This document shows, piece after piece, positions 7,432 to 14,037 of a stretch of 14,310 nucleotides of DNA. The DNA is from Bacillota bacterium (GTDB lineage: Bacteria > Bacillota_G > SHA-98 > UBA4971). Position 1 is the first letter of the stretch. Each line of letters starts with the position of its first letter. The notes beneath the pieces were generated by a model. It was not told the origin of the DNA, searched no databases, and saw only the letters and a list, made by a program, of their open reading frames with translations. The position numbers and the translations under genes are program-made. The DNA is taken from contig JAAZEW010000162.1 in NCBI GenBank assembly GCA_012512055.1, positions 1 through 14,310 of the forward strand. Direction: 5' to 3'.

Positions 7432-7796
7432 CCCCTGCTGTGCCTGGTGATTTCAACCTCAACATGGTCTATCACGCCACCCATCGGCACACTGGGCTTT
7501 CTTACCCTTACAACTACGTAGTCCACAGAGTATGCTGACAAGATCTCCCCTGCAATGTTTTCAGCCAGGGCTTCAATCAAGTTGTAAGTCCTTTCCTGAA
7601 CAATGTCCTGCACAATCGTGTACACGTCAACATAATTGACACTTTGCTCCAAATCGTCGGTTTGTCCCGGAATCGAAAGGCTCATGTGTAATTCGACATC
7701 CACTTCGAACCTCTGTCCAAGCTCCTTTTCACCTTCGAACATACCATGATACCCATAAAAGACCATGTTACTTAGGGTTATCCTGTCACCCTTCAC
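7428..7796 (-). CDS. folB: Dihydroneopterin aldolase
   Basis: A 122-residue FolB that converts 7,8-dihydroneopterin to 6-hydroxymethyl-dihydropterin plus glycolaldehyde, supplying the substrate of the adjoining FolK domain. The signature GYHGMFEGEKELGQRFEVD contains the catalytic glutamate E21, and VRKP contains the catalytic K100; NLIEALAEN carries the pterin-anchoring glutamate. Length is standard. The start is GTG at 7796: a purine-rich GGAGGGAG lies about eight bases upstream, inside the end of folP, and the next methionine (residue 11) would cut into the first strand. The gene overlaps folP by 11 bases and the folK start by four, so folP-folB-folK are translationally linked. Confidence 0.95.
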   Translation of the reverse strand: MKGDRITLSNMVFYGYHGMFEGEKELGQRFEVDVELHMSLSIPGQTDDLEQSVNYVDVYTIVQDIVQERTYNLIEALAENIAGEILSAYSVDYVVVRVRKPSVPMGGVIDHVEVEITRHSRG

Positions 7797-9048
7797 AGAC
7801 GCTCCCTCCCCTCACGATAGCGTCGGCCATCTTTGCAACTCTGGCCATATATTTCACATCGTGAACACGCACGATATCAACACCGGACGCTACCGCAAGG
7901 GCAACAGTGGCACCTGTGCCTTCGACTCTGTCTTCCACCGGAAGTCCCAGCGTCCTTCCGATGAACGCTTTGCGGGATGTGCCCAGGAGTATCGGGTAAC
8001 CGAGACTTCTTAGTTCCTTGAGGCGCCTCAGCAGCTCAAGGTTATGGGCACAAGTCTTACCGAATCCGATACCCGGATCAATAAGTATATTCTCATCGGG
8101 TATCCCGTATTCTTTAGCCCGGGCAACAGAAGCACGGAGAAATCCCGCCACCTCAGATACGACTGATTCGTAATAAGGATTCTCCTGCATATCTTTTGGC
8201 CGGCCTTTCATGTGCATAAGCACGATTGGGACTTTAGCCTCAGCCACAACCTCCCCAAGACGAGGATCTATGGCGAGAGCCGAAATATCGTTGATCATGT
8301 GGGCGCCTGCGGCAAGGGCTGCTTCAGCCACCTCACTCTTATACGTATCCACTGAGATAGGAACTGGAAAACCCTTCCCGAGCGCCTCGATAACAGGGAC
8401 TACCCTACGGATTTCATCTTCTGTCGGTGTAGGAGCTGAACCCGGCCTTGTAGACTCGCCGCCAATATCAATAATGTCCGCTCCCTCTTCCACAAGGCGC
8501 CACGCATGTTCTACTGCTGCATCTACCGTCATGTGTGTGCCTCCGTCGGAAAATGAGTCAGGCGTCGTATTGAGAATGCCCATGATATAGGTTTTGTTGC
8601 CCAATGTCAAAGCATGCCTTCCGAGTTGAAGGATCCTGCCTGTGGAGGGTTCTTGAGCATTGATGACCTCCAGGATCTCTTCTGCGATTTGAGGCAAGCC
8701 AAAAGGTTGGCGCATAAGCCCCTCCGAGGCCCTGCAAAGCTGACTGACTGTGCCCATGAGCAGGATATCTGTGGGACCCCCGTCGAGAGAAGCCACTCCG
8801 GCATTCACAGCCGCATCGCCCCCTTTTGACAACATTTCCTGCTTAATGATTATTGCCTGCCTCAAGGATACTTTCTCAAGCAGTATTACGCGGAAGACGC
8901 CCTTTTTCTCCATTATCCGGATGCCTTCAGGGAAGACGCCGATTCTTTCCATTTCCGAGGCTATGTCCCGTTGGCATTCAGTCATCAGAGCCCTGGCATT
9001 ATGCCGCTTGTTTTGCCGTAATTCGCTGCTTTTTTTCAGGGTTATCAC
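7786..9048 (-). CDS. folP: Dihydropteroate synthase with N-terminal extension
   Basis: This enzyme condenses 6-hydroxymethyl-dihydropterin pyrophosphate with p-aminobenzoate to give dihydropteroate. The catalytic TIM barrel spans about residues 148-415: IMGILNTTPDSFSDGG, IDIGGESTRPG, SVDTYKSEV, MINDISAL, LMHMKG, IDPGIGFGKT, LGTSRKAFIG and the C-terminal VRVHDV are all present. Before it is an extension of about 145 residues with no motif I can name; I recall similar extensions on some Bacillota DHPS proteins. The start is uncertain. The listed GTG at 9048 shares a base with the AAGGAG motif (9053-9048), so it cannot use that site. Alternatives are a CTG at 9039, eight bases after AAGGAG, or an ATG at 8985 preceded by AGGG. 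It overlaps folB by 11 bases and heads a folate operon after a 237-base gap. Confidence 0.93.
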   Translation of the reverse strand: MITLKKSSELRQNKRHNARALMTECQRDIASEMERIGVFPEGIRIMEKKGVFRVILLEKVSLRQAIIIKQEMLSKGGDAAVNAGVASLDGGPTDILLMGTVSQLCRASEGLMRQPFGLPQIAEEILEVINAQEPSTGRILQLGRHALTLGNKTYIMGILNTTPDSFSDGGTHMTVDAAVEHAWRLVEEGADIIDIGGESTRPGSAPTPTEDEIRRVVPVIEALGKGFPVPISVDTYKSEVAEAALAAGAHMINDISALAIDPRLGEVVAEAKVPIVLMHMKGRPKDMQENPYYESVVSEVAGFLRASVARAKEYGIPDENILIDPGIGFGKTCAHNLELLRRLKELRSLGYPILLGTSRKAFIGRTLGLPVEDRVEGTGATVALAVASGVDIVRVHDVKYMARVAKMADAIVRGGSVCEG

Positions 9049-9285
9049 TCCTTGGCAACTTCATTGACGACCTTAGTTAAGTATGAGTTCATTACAGCGA
9101 GTCAAGCATAGCCTCAAGCTATCGTATGGATCTGATTGCTTGCCTGGCTGTGTGCTGATTGGCCCTTGATAACCAGGCCGGCACTGGGTATGACCGCTGA
9201 CAAACAGGCTTCAGCCCATAAGCATGACTCTATATGGCTGCGCCTACTATCATGCCGCGGATTTATGCGAAGCACGCCAAAGGTA
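9049..9285 (-). promoter_or_regulatory. Leader region upstream of folP
   Basis: A 237-base gap between the hydrolase gene and folP, long enough for an independent folP promoter. On the minus strand, near 9090-9120, there are TTGACT and TTGAGG -35-like hexamers but only poor -10 partners. A possible 6-bp stem pairs GCCTGG (9142-9147) with CCAGGC (9173-9178). I looked for a tetrahydrofolate riboswitch here, which would fit folP, and did not recognise one. No gene seen. Confidence 0.3.
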
Positions 9286-9807
9286 TTATACGACGGTTAC
9301 ACCCAGAGTTTGCTCCATTTCTTTGAGAGCAAACTCGTGTGCCGCTTCGTCGAATGATGACATGCAATCTCTGAGAGCTGTAACCTTGTAATTCAGCATC
9401 CTGGCGTCTGCCGCCGTGTACAAGTTACAGATGTTGGTGCAAACACCTACCAGCACGATTTCGTCTATGCCAAGTTCTCTTAAGGTGAGATCCAAGTCTG
9501 TCTGGAAGAACGCGCTGTATCTGCGTTTAGGAATAATCTTGTCTCCCGGATGAGGCTTCAACTCATCAACTACCTCTGCGCCGGGAGTTCCCGTAACACA
9601 ATGAGAAGGGAACATCCTAAACTCAGAATCGTCCTCGCTATGCGTATCACACACGTAGATTACCGGCGTTTGGCAAGACCTGGCCTTCTCAATCTCCCGA
9701 CCGACAGCTTCAACTACATTTTGTGCAGTAGGGCCGATATAAAGCCTGCCGTCGGGCTCAAGAAAATCTCGTAGCATATCTATTACGATGAGCGCTTTTC
9801 TTGACAT
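9286..9807 (-). CDS. Isochorismatase-family cysteine hydrolase
   Basis: A 173-residue hydrolase of the isochorismatase/nicotinamidase fold. The expected catalytic triad is visible: D10 in IVIDMLRDF, K94 in PKRRYSAF and nucleophile C127 in GVCTNICN. The cis-peptide region lies just before the cysteine. Such enzymes hydrolyse amides or vinyl ethers (nicotinamide, N-carbamoyl compounds, ureidoacrylate, isochorismate); the sequence alone does not settle the substrate. Given the surrounding formimino-group and heterocycle genes, a carbamoyl or amide intermediate of nitrogen catabolism is plausible but inferred. The ATG at 9807 is supported by GGAGGAG nine bases upstream. It sits 137 bases after fchA and 237 before folP, so may be partly independent in expression. 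Length is typical. Confidence 0.88.
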   Translation of the reverse strand: MSRKALIVIDMLRDFLEPDGRLYIGPTAQNVVEAVGREIEKARSCQTPVIYVCDTHSEDDSEFRMFPSHCVTGTPGAEVVDELKPHPGDKIIPKRRYSAFFQTDLDLTLRELGIDEIVLVGVCTNICNLYTAADARMLNYKVTALRDCMSSFDEAAHEFALKEMEQTLGVTVV

Positions 9808-9896
9808 CGCACATCACTCCTCCCCAGGCGCAACACATGTTACATGCAGTGCAGTACATACCACGGACAGCACAACTCAGACTACACCCATGAAGT

Positions 9897-9912
9897 TCCA
9901 ACGACTGTGCCA
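9897..9912 (-). promoter_or_regulatory. Sigma-54-like element upstream of the hydrolase gene (weak)
   Basis: Read on the minus strand, TGGCACAGTCGTTGGA has the spacing of a -24/-12 promoter (TGGCAC-N5-TTGCA). It has GG rather than the nearly invariant GC at the -12 element. It lies about 90 bases before the hydrolase start. No sigma-54 activator is in the window. Listed only as a candidate. Confidence 0.15.
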
Positions 9913-9944
9913 CTTGCAATACGTGCTACGTGTCGCCCGTGAAC

Positions 9945-10628
9945 CTATAGCGCCTGTTCGATTTGCGCCATAACCTTCTCAAAAATGCCACTGCCTGATG
10001 ACATGCAAATTGCCATATCGCCCTCTACCTGATTGACAAAAGATTCATCCTTAATGGACGGCAAGTTGATTCTCACATTGAAATGCGCGCCTCTCATCCC
10101 GGCCCAGGCAGCAAGACAGGCAACTGCAACATCTGACATGGCGCTCTTCATCCCGTGTTCTGCCATGGCCTCTGCAAGACGCAATACCTCCAGCGAAAGC
10201 TTGACGACTTGAGCAGGAACAAGGCACGCATCTTTAAGCGCATCCTGGATGGCAAGAGATCTGGCTTCCTTCTCCTCTTCAGTGCTCTTAGGCAATCTGT
10301 AGGCAGCAATTACCCTATCATAAGCCGCCGAATCCTCGTCAGCAAAGGCCAAGAAACTCGTTCTGAGATGGTTGGCAGTGCTTACCATGTCAAGCATCAG
10401 CCTCAGCTTAGGATCTGCTGCATTCTCACGGCAGGCGCCGGTGTCCTTTCCACTGGGTTTTCCTGTTGCCTTAGCCTGTAGCCGGGCTGCTGTTAAAGAG
10501 CCTACCATACCCACCAAAGCAGAAGAAAGGCCTGCTATTAAAGAGGACACACTTCCGCCACCGGGGGTAGGCGATCCTTCGGCGACAGCTTGGACAAACT
10601 CAGAGACGGTTAGTTCTTTAAAGGTCAT
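9945..10628 (-). CDS. fchA: Formiminotetrahydrofolate cyclodeaminase
   Basis: A 227-residue member of the FTCD_C/cyclodeaminase-cyclohydrolase family, converting 5-formimino-THF to 5,10-methenyl-THF and ammonia. Supporting motifs are SPTPGGGSVSSLIAGL near the N-terminus (18-33), the FADEDSAAYDRVIAAYRLPK segment (about 97-116), and the C-terminal NVRINLPSIKD. In mammals this domain is fused to the formimidoyltransferase; here the two are separate genes of the same operon. It is about 15-20 residues longer than usual because of a polar insertion with a cysteine around residues 50-76. The ATG at 10628 overlaps the hutI stop as ATGA, and GGAGG lies eleven bases upstream, both favouring coupled translation. 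Confidence 0.93.
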   Translation of the reverse strand: MTFKELTVSEFVQAVAEGSPTPGGGSVSSLIAGLSSALVGMVGSLTAARLQAKATGKPSGKDTGACRENAADPKLRLMLDMVSTANHLRTSFLAFADEDSAAYDRVIAAYRLPKSTEEEKEARSLAIQDALKDACLVPAQVVKLSLEVLRLAEAMAEHGMKSAMSDVAVACLAAWAGMRGAHFNVRINLPSIKDESFVNQVEGDMAICMSSGSGIFEKVMAQIEQAL

Positions 10629-11941
10629 GATGGGATTCGCCTCCCTTCACTCACAACAAGCCTTCCTTTTTTGATTACTTTGTCCACGATATTCGTTCCT
10701 GGTTTGTACGGGATTTTTAGGTAAGTGTCCACGTCCAAAACGACCATATCGGCAGCCTTTCCTACCTCAAGACTGCCTATAAGGTTTCCGCGGTTCAAGC
10801 CACAGGCAGCATTGATAGTGCTTGCGCATATAATCTCCGCAGGGTGGAGCTTCATACCCAGGGCGGCTACGTTCATGACGAACTGCATGGACAAGGTGGG
10901 ACTGGTTCCCGGATTGAAATCCGTAGCCAGGGCTACGGGGCATCCGGCTTGGATGAAAGCCCTGGCATCAGCGTACCGTCCCAGCCCCAGAGTGAACGAG
11001 GTCGCCGGAAGAAGGGTCGCTGTCACCCCTGCCTCCGCCATTTTGCGAATACCTTCTTCTGACGCGTACAGTAAATGCTCTGCAGAGACGGCTCCGATTT
11101 CCGCTGCCAGTTCAGCTCCACCCGAGGAACCCAATTCGTCTGCGTGAATCCTTGGAAGAAGGCCAAAAGCAAGCCCTGCCTCAAGTATACGCCTTGATTG
11201 ATCGACTGAAAAGACTCCTTTCTCGCAAAATACGTCGCAAAACTCTGCCAGATTCTCGTCTTTGACTGCAGGTAGCATGTCATTTATCACATGCTGCACG
11301 TATCCCTCTGCATCTCCGGCATACTCGGCTGACACGGCATGCGCGCCCATAAACGTGCTGACTACATCAACCGGGTGAAGTTTGTCCAGTTCTTTTATGA
11401 TACGAAGGATTTTGAGTTCTTCATCAACAGATAACCCATAGCCGCTTTTTATTTCCACAGTAGTCGTTCCGTGGCACATCATTATGTCCAGATTCTCAAT
11501 GCCTAAGGACAGAAGATGAGAATGAGCAGCATCACGTGTAGCCTTGACTGTAGAAAGGATCCCGCCGCCGCTTCCCAATATCTCAAGATAGGTCTTGCCT
11601 TCAGCTCTTTGGATGAACTCCCTTTCCCTGGATCCTGCAAAAACCAGATGGGTGTGGGAATCCACGAATCCCGGCAAAACCACCTTACCTTTAGCGTCTA
11701 TCACCTCTGCGTTCGGTGTCAGCCTGACTCTTCCCCTAACCTCATGGGTTTTTCCTATAACTACAATACGTCCGTCGAAAGCTGCTATACTACCGCCTGA
11801 GATTATCGCTAAGCTGCGCATGGAAGATCCAACGCGAGGGCCTGCTACACCGTTGCCGGGGACGTCAGCCGCAAGGGTGATAAGCTCAGACGCATTATCA
11901 ATCAGCAGATCGGCATGAATGGCCTGCTCCCCAGTGTTCAT
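10625..11941 (-). CDS. hutI: Imidazolonepropionase
   Basis: A 438-residue amidohydrolase that hydrolyses 4-imidazolone-5-propanoate to N-formimino-L-glutamate in histidine degradation. Typical HutI features are VDSHTHLVFAGSRE (H96 and H98 metal ligands, R105 for the substrate), GGGILSTV, KSGYGLSVDEELK, RIHADELGSSGG and ATDFNPGTSP with the catalytic aspartate. I set the start at ATG 11941, with GGAGG twelve bases upstream. A GTG at 11950 in the same frame, three bases from GGAGG, would add three residues, and the spacing of neither is ideal. The next gene, fchA, overlaps by four bases, and the formimidoyltransferase precedes it by 46 bases. Histidase and urocanase genes are not in the window, so they lie elsewhere or the protein handles a related imidazolone. 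A role on 4-imidazolone from purine breakdown is a speculative alternative. Confidence 0.93.
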   Translation of the reverse strand: MNTGEQAIHADLLIDNASELITLAADVPGNGVAGPRVGSSMRSLAIISGGSIAAFDGRIVVIGKTHEVRGRVRLTPNAEVIDAKGKVVLPGFVDSHTHLVFAGSREREFIQRAEGKTYLEILGSGGGILSTVKATRDAAHSHLLSLGIENLDIMMCHGTTTVEIKSGYGLSVDEELKILRIIKELDKLHPVDVVSTFMGAHAVSAEYAGDAEGYVQHVINDMLPAVKDENLAEFCDVFCEKGVFSVDQSRRILEAGLAFGLLPRIHADELGSSGGAELAAEIGAVSAEHLLYASEEGIRKMAEAGVTATLLPATSFTLGLGRYADARAFIQAGCPVALATDFNPGTSPTLSMQFVMNVAALGMKLHPAEIICASTINAACGLNRGNLIGSLEVGKAADMVVLDVDTYLKIPYKPGTNIVDKVIKKGRLVVSEGRRIPS

Positions 11942-11987
11942 CAGTATCACCGACCTCCATTATCAAAGAAAGGACAATAAAGCACTG

Positions 11988-12890
11988 TCATTCGCCAAAT
12001 ATCTTCGCTTCTAACACTTGTTCCCTGGAGAAGTCCTCAAGTCTGAGGTAGTATCCTGCAGCATCCAACAGAGCGTTCATGGGTACAAGGCCTATGATCT
12101 CACTGCCCACGATAGACACTCCGTAGCGTTCAGCCTCTGTCTTTACCAGGTTAAAAACCACATGTATAGGAGTCTTTTCGAAATTCGTGAGGTTCATGGA
12201 GACTTGGGCCAAGTTCCTGTCCTCCAGCATAATGCCGAGAGCTTTCACATACATCAAGCCGCCGCTGCTTGCTCTGACTTGCCGTGCTATCTTCTTTGCA
12301 ATAGCCACGTCAGGCGTGTTGAGATTGATGTTGTAGGCAACCAGGTAGCTACGTGCTCCTATGACTGTAGCGCCTGCAGTAGGATGCATGACAGGCGCGC
12401 CGAAGTCAGGACGTCTCGCCGGAAAATTGATTTCTTCCTTGAGGCCTTCGTATTCTCCTCTCCGAATATTAGCGAGATTTCTGCGGTCTTCTAAGGTAGC
12501 CGCTTCTTCATAGAGATATACCGGAATGTGGAGTTTTTCTGCGACTTCTTTGCCCAATGCCCGCGCCAGATCCACACAATCAGCTATGGTGACCCCCCTC
12601 ACAGGCACGAAAGGAACTACATCTGTAGCACCGATGCGTGGATGCTCTCCCTGGTGCTTCTCCATATCGATCAGTTCAGCGGCACGAGCTATAGCCCTAA
12701 ATGCTGCATCCTTTACCGCCATCGGTTCACCTACGAAAGTCAGGACTGACCGGTTATGGTCTACGTCAGAAGATCGGTCCAGGAGCCTTACTCCGGGGAC
12801 ACTCGTTATTGCATCAACAATCTCATCTACCACTTCAGGCCTTCGTCCTTCGCTGAAATTAGGAACACACTCCACAATTCCGGTTTTCAT
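11988..12890 (-). CDS. ftcD: Glutamate formimidoyltransferase (FTCD N-terminal type)
   Basis: A 300-residue formimidoyltransferase that moves the formimino group of N-formiminoglutamate to tetrahydrofolate, releasing glutamate. It begins GIVECVPNFSEGR and has DVDHNRSVLTFVG (43-54) and HQGEHPRIGATDVVPFVPV (79-97), the block that carries the catalytic histidine in mammalian FTCD. The C-terminal half contains the second formiminotransferase subdomain (VSMNLTNFEKTPIHVVF). The frame is open to 13004, but those upstream residues look non-conserved. Candidate starts are ATG 12902 (one base from GGAGG) and ATG 12890 (13 bases from it); the latter matches homologue N-termini and the spacing pattern of hutI and fchA. 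It sits just upstream of hutI, whose product is its substrate. The close glycine-specific relative known from purinolytic clostridia cannot be excluded by eye. Confidence 0.92.
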   Translation of the reverse strand: MKTGIVECVPNFSEGRRPEVVDEIVDAITSVPGVRLLDRSSDVDHNRSVLTFVGEPMAVKDAAFRAIARAAELIDMEKHQGEHPRIGATDVVPFVPVRGVTIADCVDLARALGKEVAEKLHIPVYLYEEAATLEDRRNLANIRRGEYEGLKEEINFPARRPDFGAPVMHPTAGATVIGARSYLVAYNINLNTPDVAIAKKIARQVRASSGGLMYVKALGIMLEDRNLAQVSMNLTNFEKTPIHVVFNLVKTEAERYGVSIVGSEIIGLVPMNALLDAAGYYLRLEDFSREQVLEAKIFGE

Positions 12891-12925
12891 AGGATCTGTC
12901 ATACCTCCCGCATAGTGTCTACGCC

Positions 12926-13039
12926 TTATTTCGTCAGGCGAATCGTCTTTCCTCCCCGAATTACGCCTTCCTCCTTGATTTGCCGGATGCGCCGGATTCC
13001 CCATTTACCATGGTTCGTCCCACCCACCGGGATTCCCAA
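12926..13039 (-). CDS. Possible small ORF or gene remnant between trxA and ftcD
   Basis: A short minus-strand frame reads MGIPVGGTNHGKWGIRRI and on to a stop at 12926, 37 residues from a TTG at 13039 that has GAGGG four bases upstream. The composition (Gly, Ile, Arg, Lys, a Trp, ending IRLTK) and regular codon pattern look more protein-like than the competing frame, which would be an N-terminal extension of ftcD. The frame stays open back into trxA but without a good start. It may be a genuine small basic protein, the tail of a decayed gene, or chance. I recognise no family. Confidence 0.3.
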   Translation of the reverse strand: MGIPVGGTNHGKWGIRRIRQIKEEGVIRGGKTIRLTK

Positions 13040-13067
13040 CTTGCCCTCGATTCCTATGATTACCCTC

Positions 13068-13394
13068 TCACAACTTAGCGTCAACAAGCCTTGCAAGTTC
13101 TTGCTTAGGCCTGAACCCCACAAATCGCTCTACAGCTTCTCCGCCTTTGAAGAGAATGAGTGTAGGTATGCTCATTACTCCATACGAAGAAGCTGATTCA
13201 GGATTCTCGTCTACATTTAACTTCGCTACCTTCATTTTGCCTGAGTATTCCTGTGCCATCTGTTCTACGACGGGCGCCATCATCCGGCACGGTCCGCACC
13301 ATGCAGCCCAAAAATCCACAAGCACAGGTTCATTGGCGCCTAGAACCTCGTCCTGAAATGTTGCGTCCTTAACCTCAACTACTCCGCCTGCCAT
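13068..13394 (-). CDS. trxA: Thioredoxin
   Basis: A 108-residue classical thioredoxin, a cytoplasmic protein disulfide reductase normally recycled by thioredoxin reductase. The active site is WCGPC (cysteines 33 and 36 from this start), preceded by VLVDFWAAW; the cis-proline is in SIPTL (P77), and the C-terminal VGFRPKQEL is typical. The ATG at 13394 has AAGGAAGGG six bases upstream and is preferred over an in-frame TTG at 13400. The gene follows csoR on the same strand after about 150 bases that contain a 24-bp repeat array, and ftcD follows about 180 bases later. Association with a copper regulator would fit thiol stress from Cu(I), but may be incidental. Confidence 0.96.
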   Translation of the reverse strand: MAGGVVEVKDATFQDEVLGANEPVLVDFWAAWCGPCRMMAPVVEQMAQEYSGKMKVAKLNVDENPESASSYGVMSIPTLILFKGGEAVERFVGFRPKQELARLVDAKL

Positions 13395-13424
13395 ATCCAA
13401 CCCTTCCTTTCCTCCCGTTACAAG

Positions 13425-13458
13425 TTTGCCATATCCGGGCCTCTCATATTTGCCATGT
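13425..13458. repeat. Direct repeat TTTGCCATRT with 24-bp offset
   Basis: TTTGCCATAT (13425-13434) and TTTGCCATGT (13449-13458) differ at one base and start 24 bases apart, the same period as the triple repeat at 13491-13562. They lie just upstream of the trxA ribosome binding site on the transcribed side. Confidence 0.45.
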
Positions 13459-13490
13459 TCGAGTCGCTCGCGTCTTTAATATGTCCGTAG

Positions 13491-13562
13491 GCTATACCTA
13501 TGCAAGTCTACTGAGCTATACCTATGCAAGCTCACCGAACTATACCTATGCAAGCTTACTGA
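13491..13562. repeat. Three tandem 24-bp repeats across the csoR stop codon
   Basis: Units at 13491-13514, 13515-13538 and 13539-13562 are contiguous and exactly 24 bp. All three share the 15-base core CTATACCTATGCAAG, with changes confined to the rest of the unit. The csoR stop codon (13546-13548) lies in the third unit, so the array forms the csoR 3' end and the trxA upstream region. The core includes TATACC, which resembles the TATACCC half-site of the CsoR-type operator at 14248-14265. There are no spacers, so it is not CRISPR-like. Confidence 0.9.
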
Positions 13563-13902
13563 AAAGTCTTGCGAAACCCGCTATTTTGTCGCGACAATTC
13601 CCTTCCCCGGAGGAGACGCTGTGCGCAACACACTCAACCAGGTGAGATCCTGCTATGGCTACACCGGCTTGAGTAACAGCAGCCTTTAGCGCAGCAATCT
13701 GGATGATAATGTCTTCGCAAGGCCGTCCCTCTTCCACCATTCTTTGGACTCCCCTGGCCTGGCCCTCTATACGCTTTAATCTTGTTACAATGTCGTTCTT
13801 AGCGCTTTCACTTAGTATTAGCGCATCCCGGCCATCGTCAGTCAATGCCGGCACGTCAGACTCTGTGACTTTCCGTTCTCCAGGCAATTCACTTTGTTTC
13901 AC
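13546..13902 (-). CDS. csoR: CsoR/FrmR-family copper-sensing repressor
   Basis: A 118-residue all-alpha metal-responsive repressor of the CsoR/RcnR/FrmR family. The Cu(I) ligands are visible with exact CsoR spacing: C62, H87 and C91 (25 and 4 residues apart, as in M. tuberculosis CsoR C36/H61/C65). The family core RLKRIEGQARGVQRMVEEGRPC is at 41-62. About 35 polar residues precede it, and an extra cysteine, C103, lies near the C-terminus. CsoR-type proteins bind GC-rich palindromic operators and release them on binding Cu(I), derepressing efflux and chaperone genes. The GTG start at 13902 is the first possible one after an in-frame stop; GGAGG is 13 bases upstream, an unusually long spacing. 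A matching operator lies about 350 bases upstream. The last codons and stop lie within a 24-bp repeat array. Confidence 0.93.
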   Translation of the reverse strand: MKQSELPGERKVTESDVPALTDDGRDALILSESAKNDIVTRLKRIEGQARGVQRMVEEGRPCEDIIIQIAALKAAVTQAGVAIAGSHLVECVAHSVSSGEGNCRDKIAGFARLFSKLA

Positions 13903-13922
13903 TCTTGCTCACACACCTCCTC

Positions 13923-14010
13923 CTGACGGCCTTCTCCGCCCACCTGCTCTGCCGACCTGCTCTGCTGACCCGCTCCTTCCGACCTTCTCCGCCGACCTGC
14001 CATATCAACC
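13923..14010. repeat. Degenerate 13-14 bp tandem array, pyrimidine-rich on the plus strand
   Basis: Successive units such as CACCTGCTCTGCC, GACCTGCTCTGCT, GACCCGCTCCTTCC, GACCTTCTCCGCC and GACCTGCC follow one another. On the minus strand this is a purine-rich GGCRGAGMAGGTC-type tract directly upstream of the csoR ribosome binding site, so the csoR leader RNA would carry several GGAGG/GGAG-like stretches. It looks like a decayed minisatellite. Confidence 0.65.
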
Positions 14011-14037
14011 TGCTCCTCGTGGGATGCGCCAGGCAGT

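Noticed and set aside
9049..9285. Tetrahydrofolate riboswitch upstream of folP
   Set aside because: I looked for the characteristic conserved core and pairing and did not find it; only weak unrelated stems are present.
12891..13004. N-terminal extension of ftcD to 13004
   Set aside because: The extra residues are polar and unlike the family, which begins near the ECVPNFSEGR motif, and no ribosome binding site precedes 13004.
13491..13562. CRISPR-like array
   Set aside because: The 24-bp units abut with no spacers and no cas genes are near.
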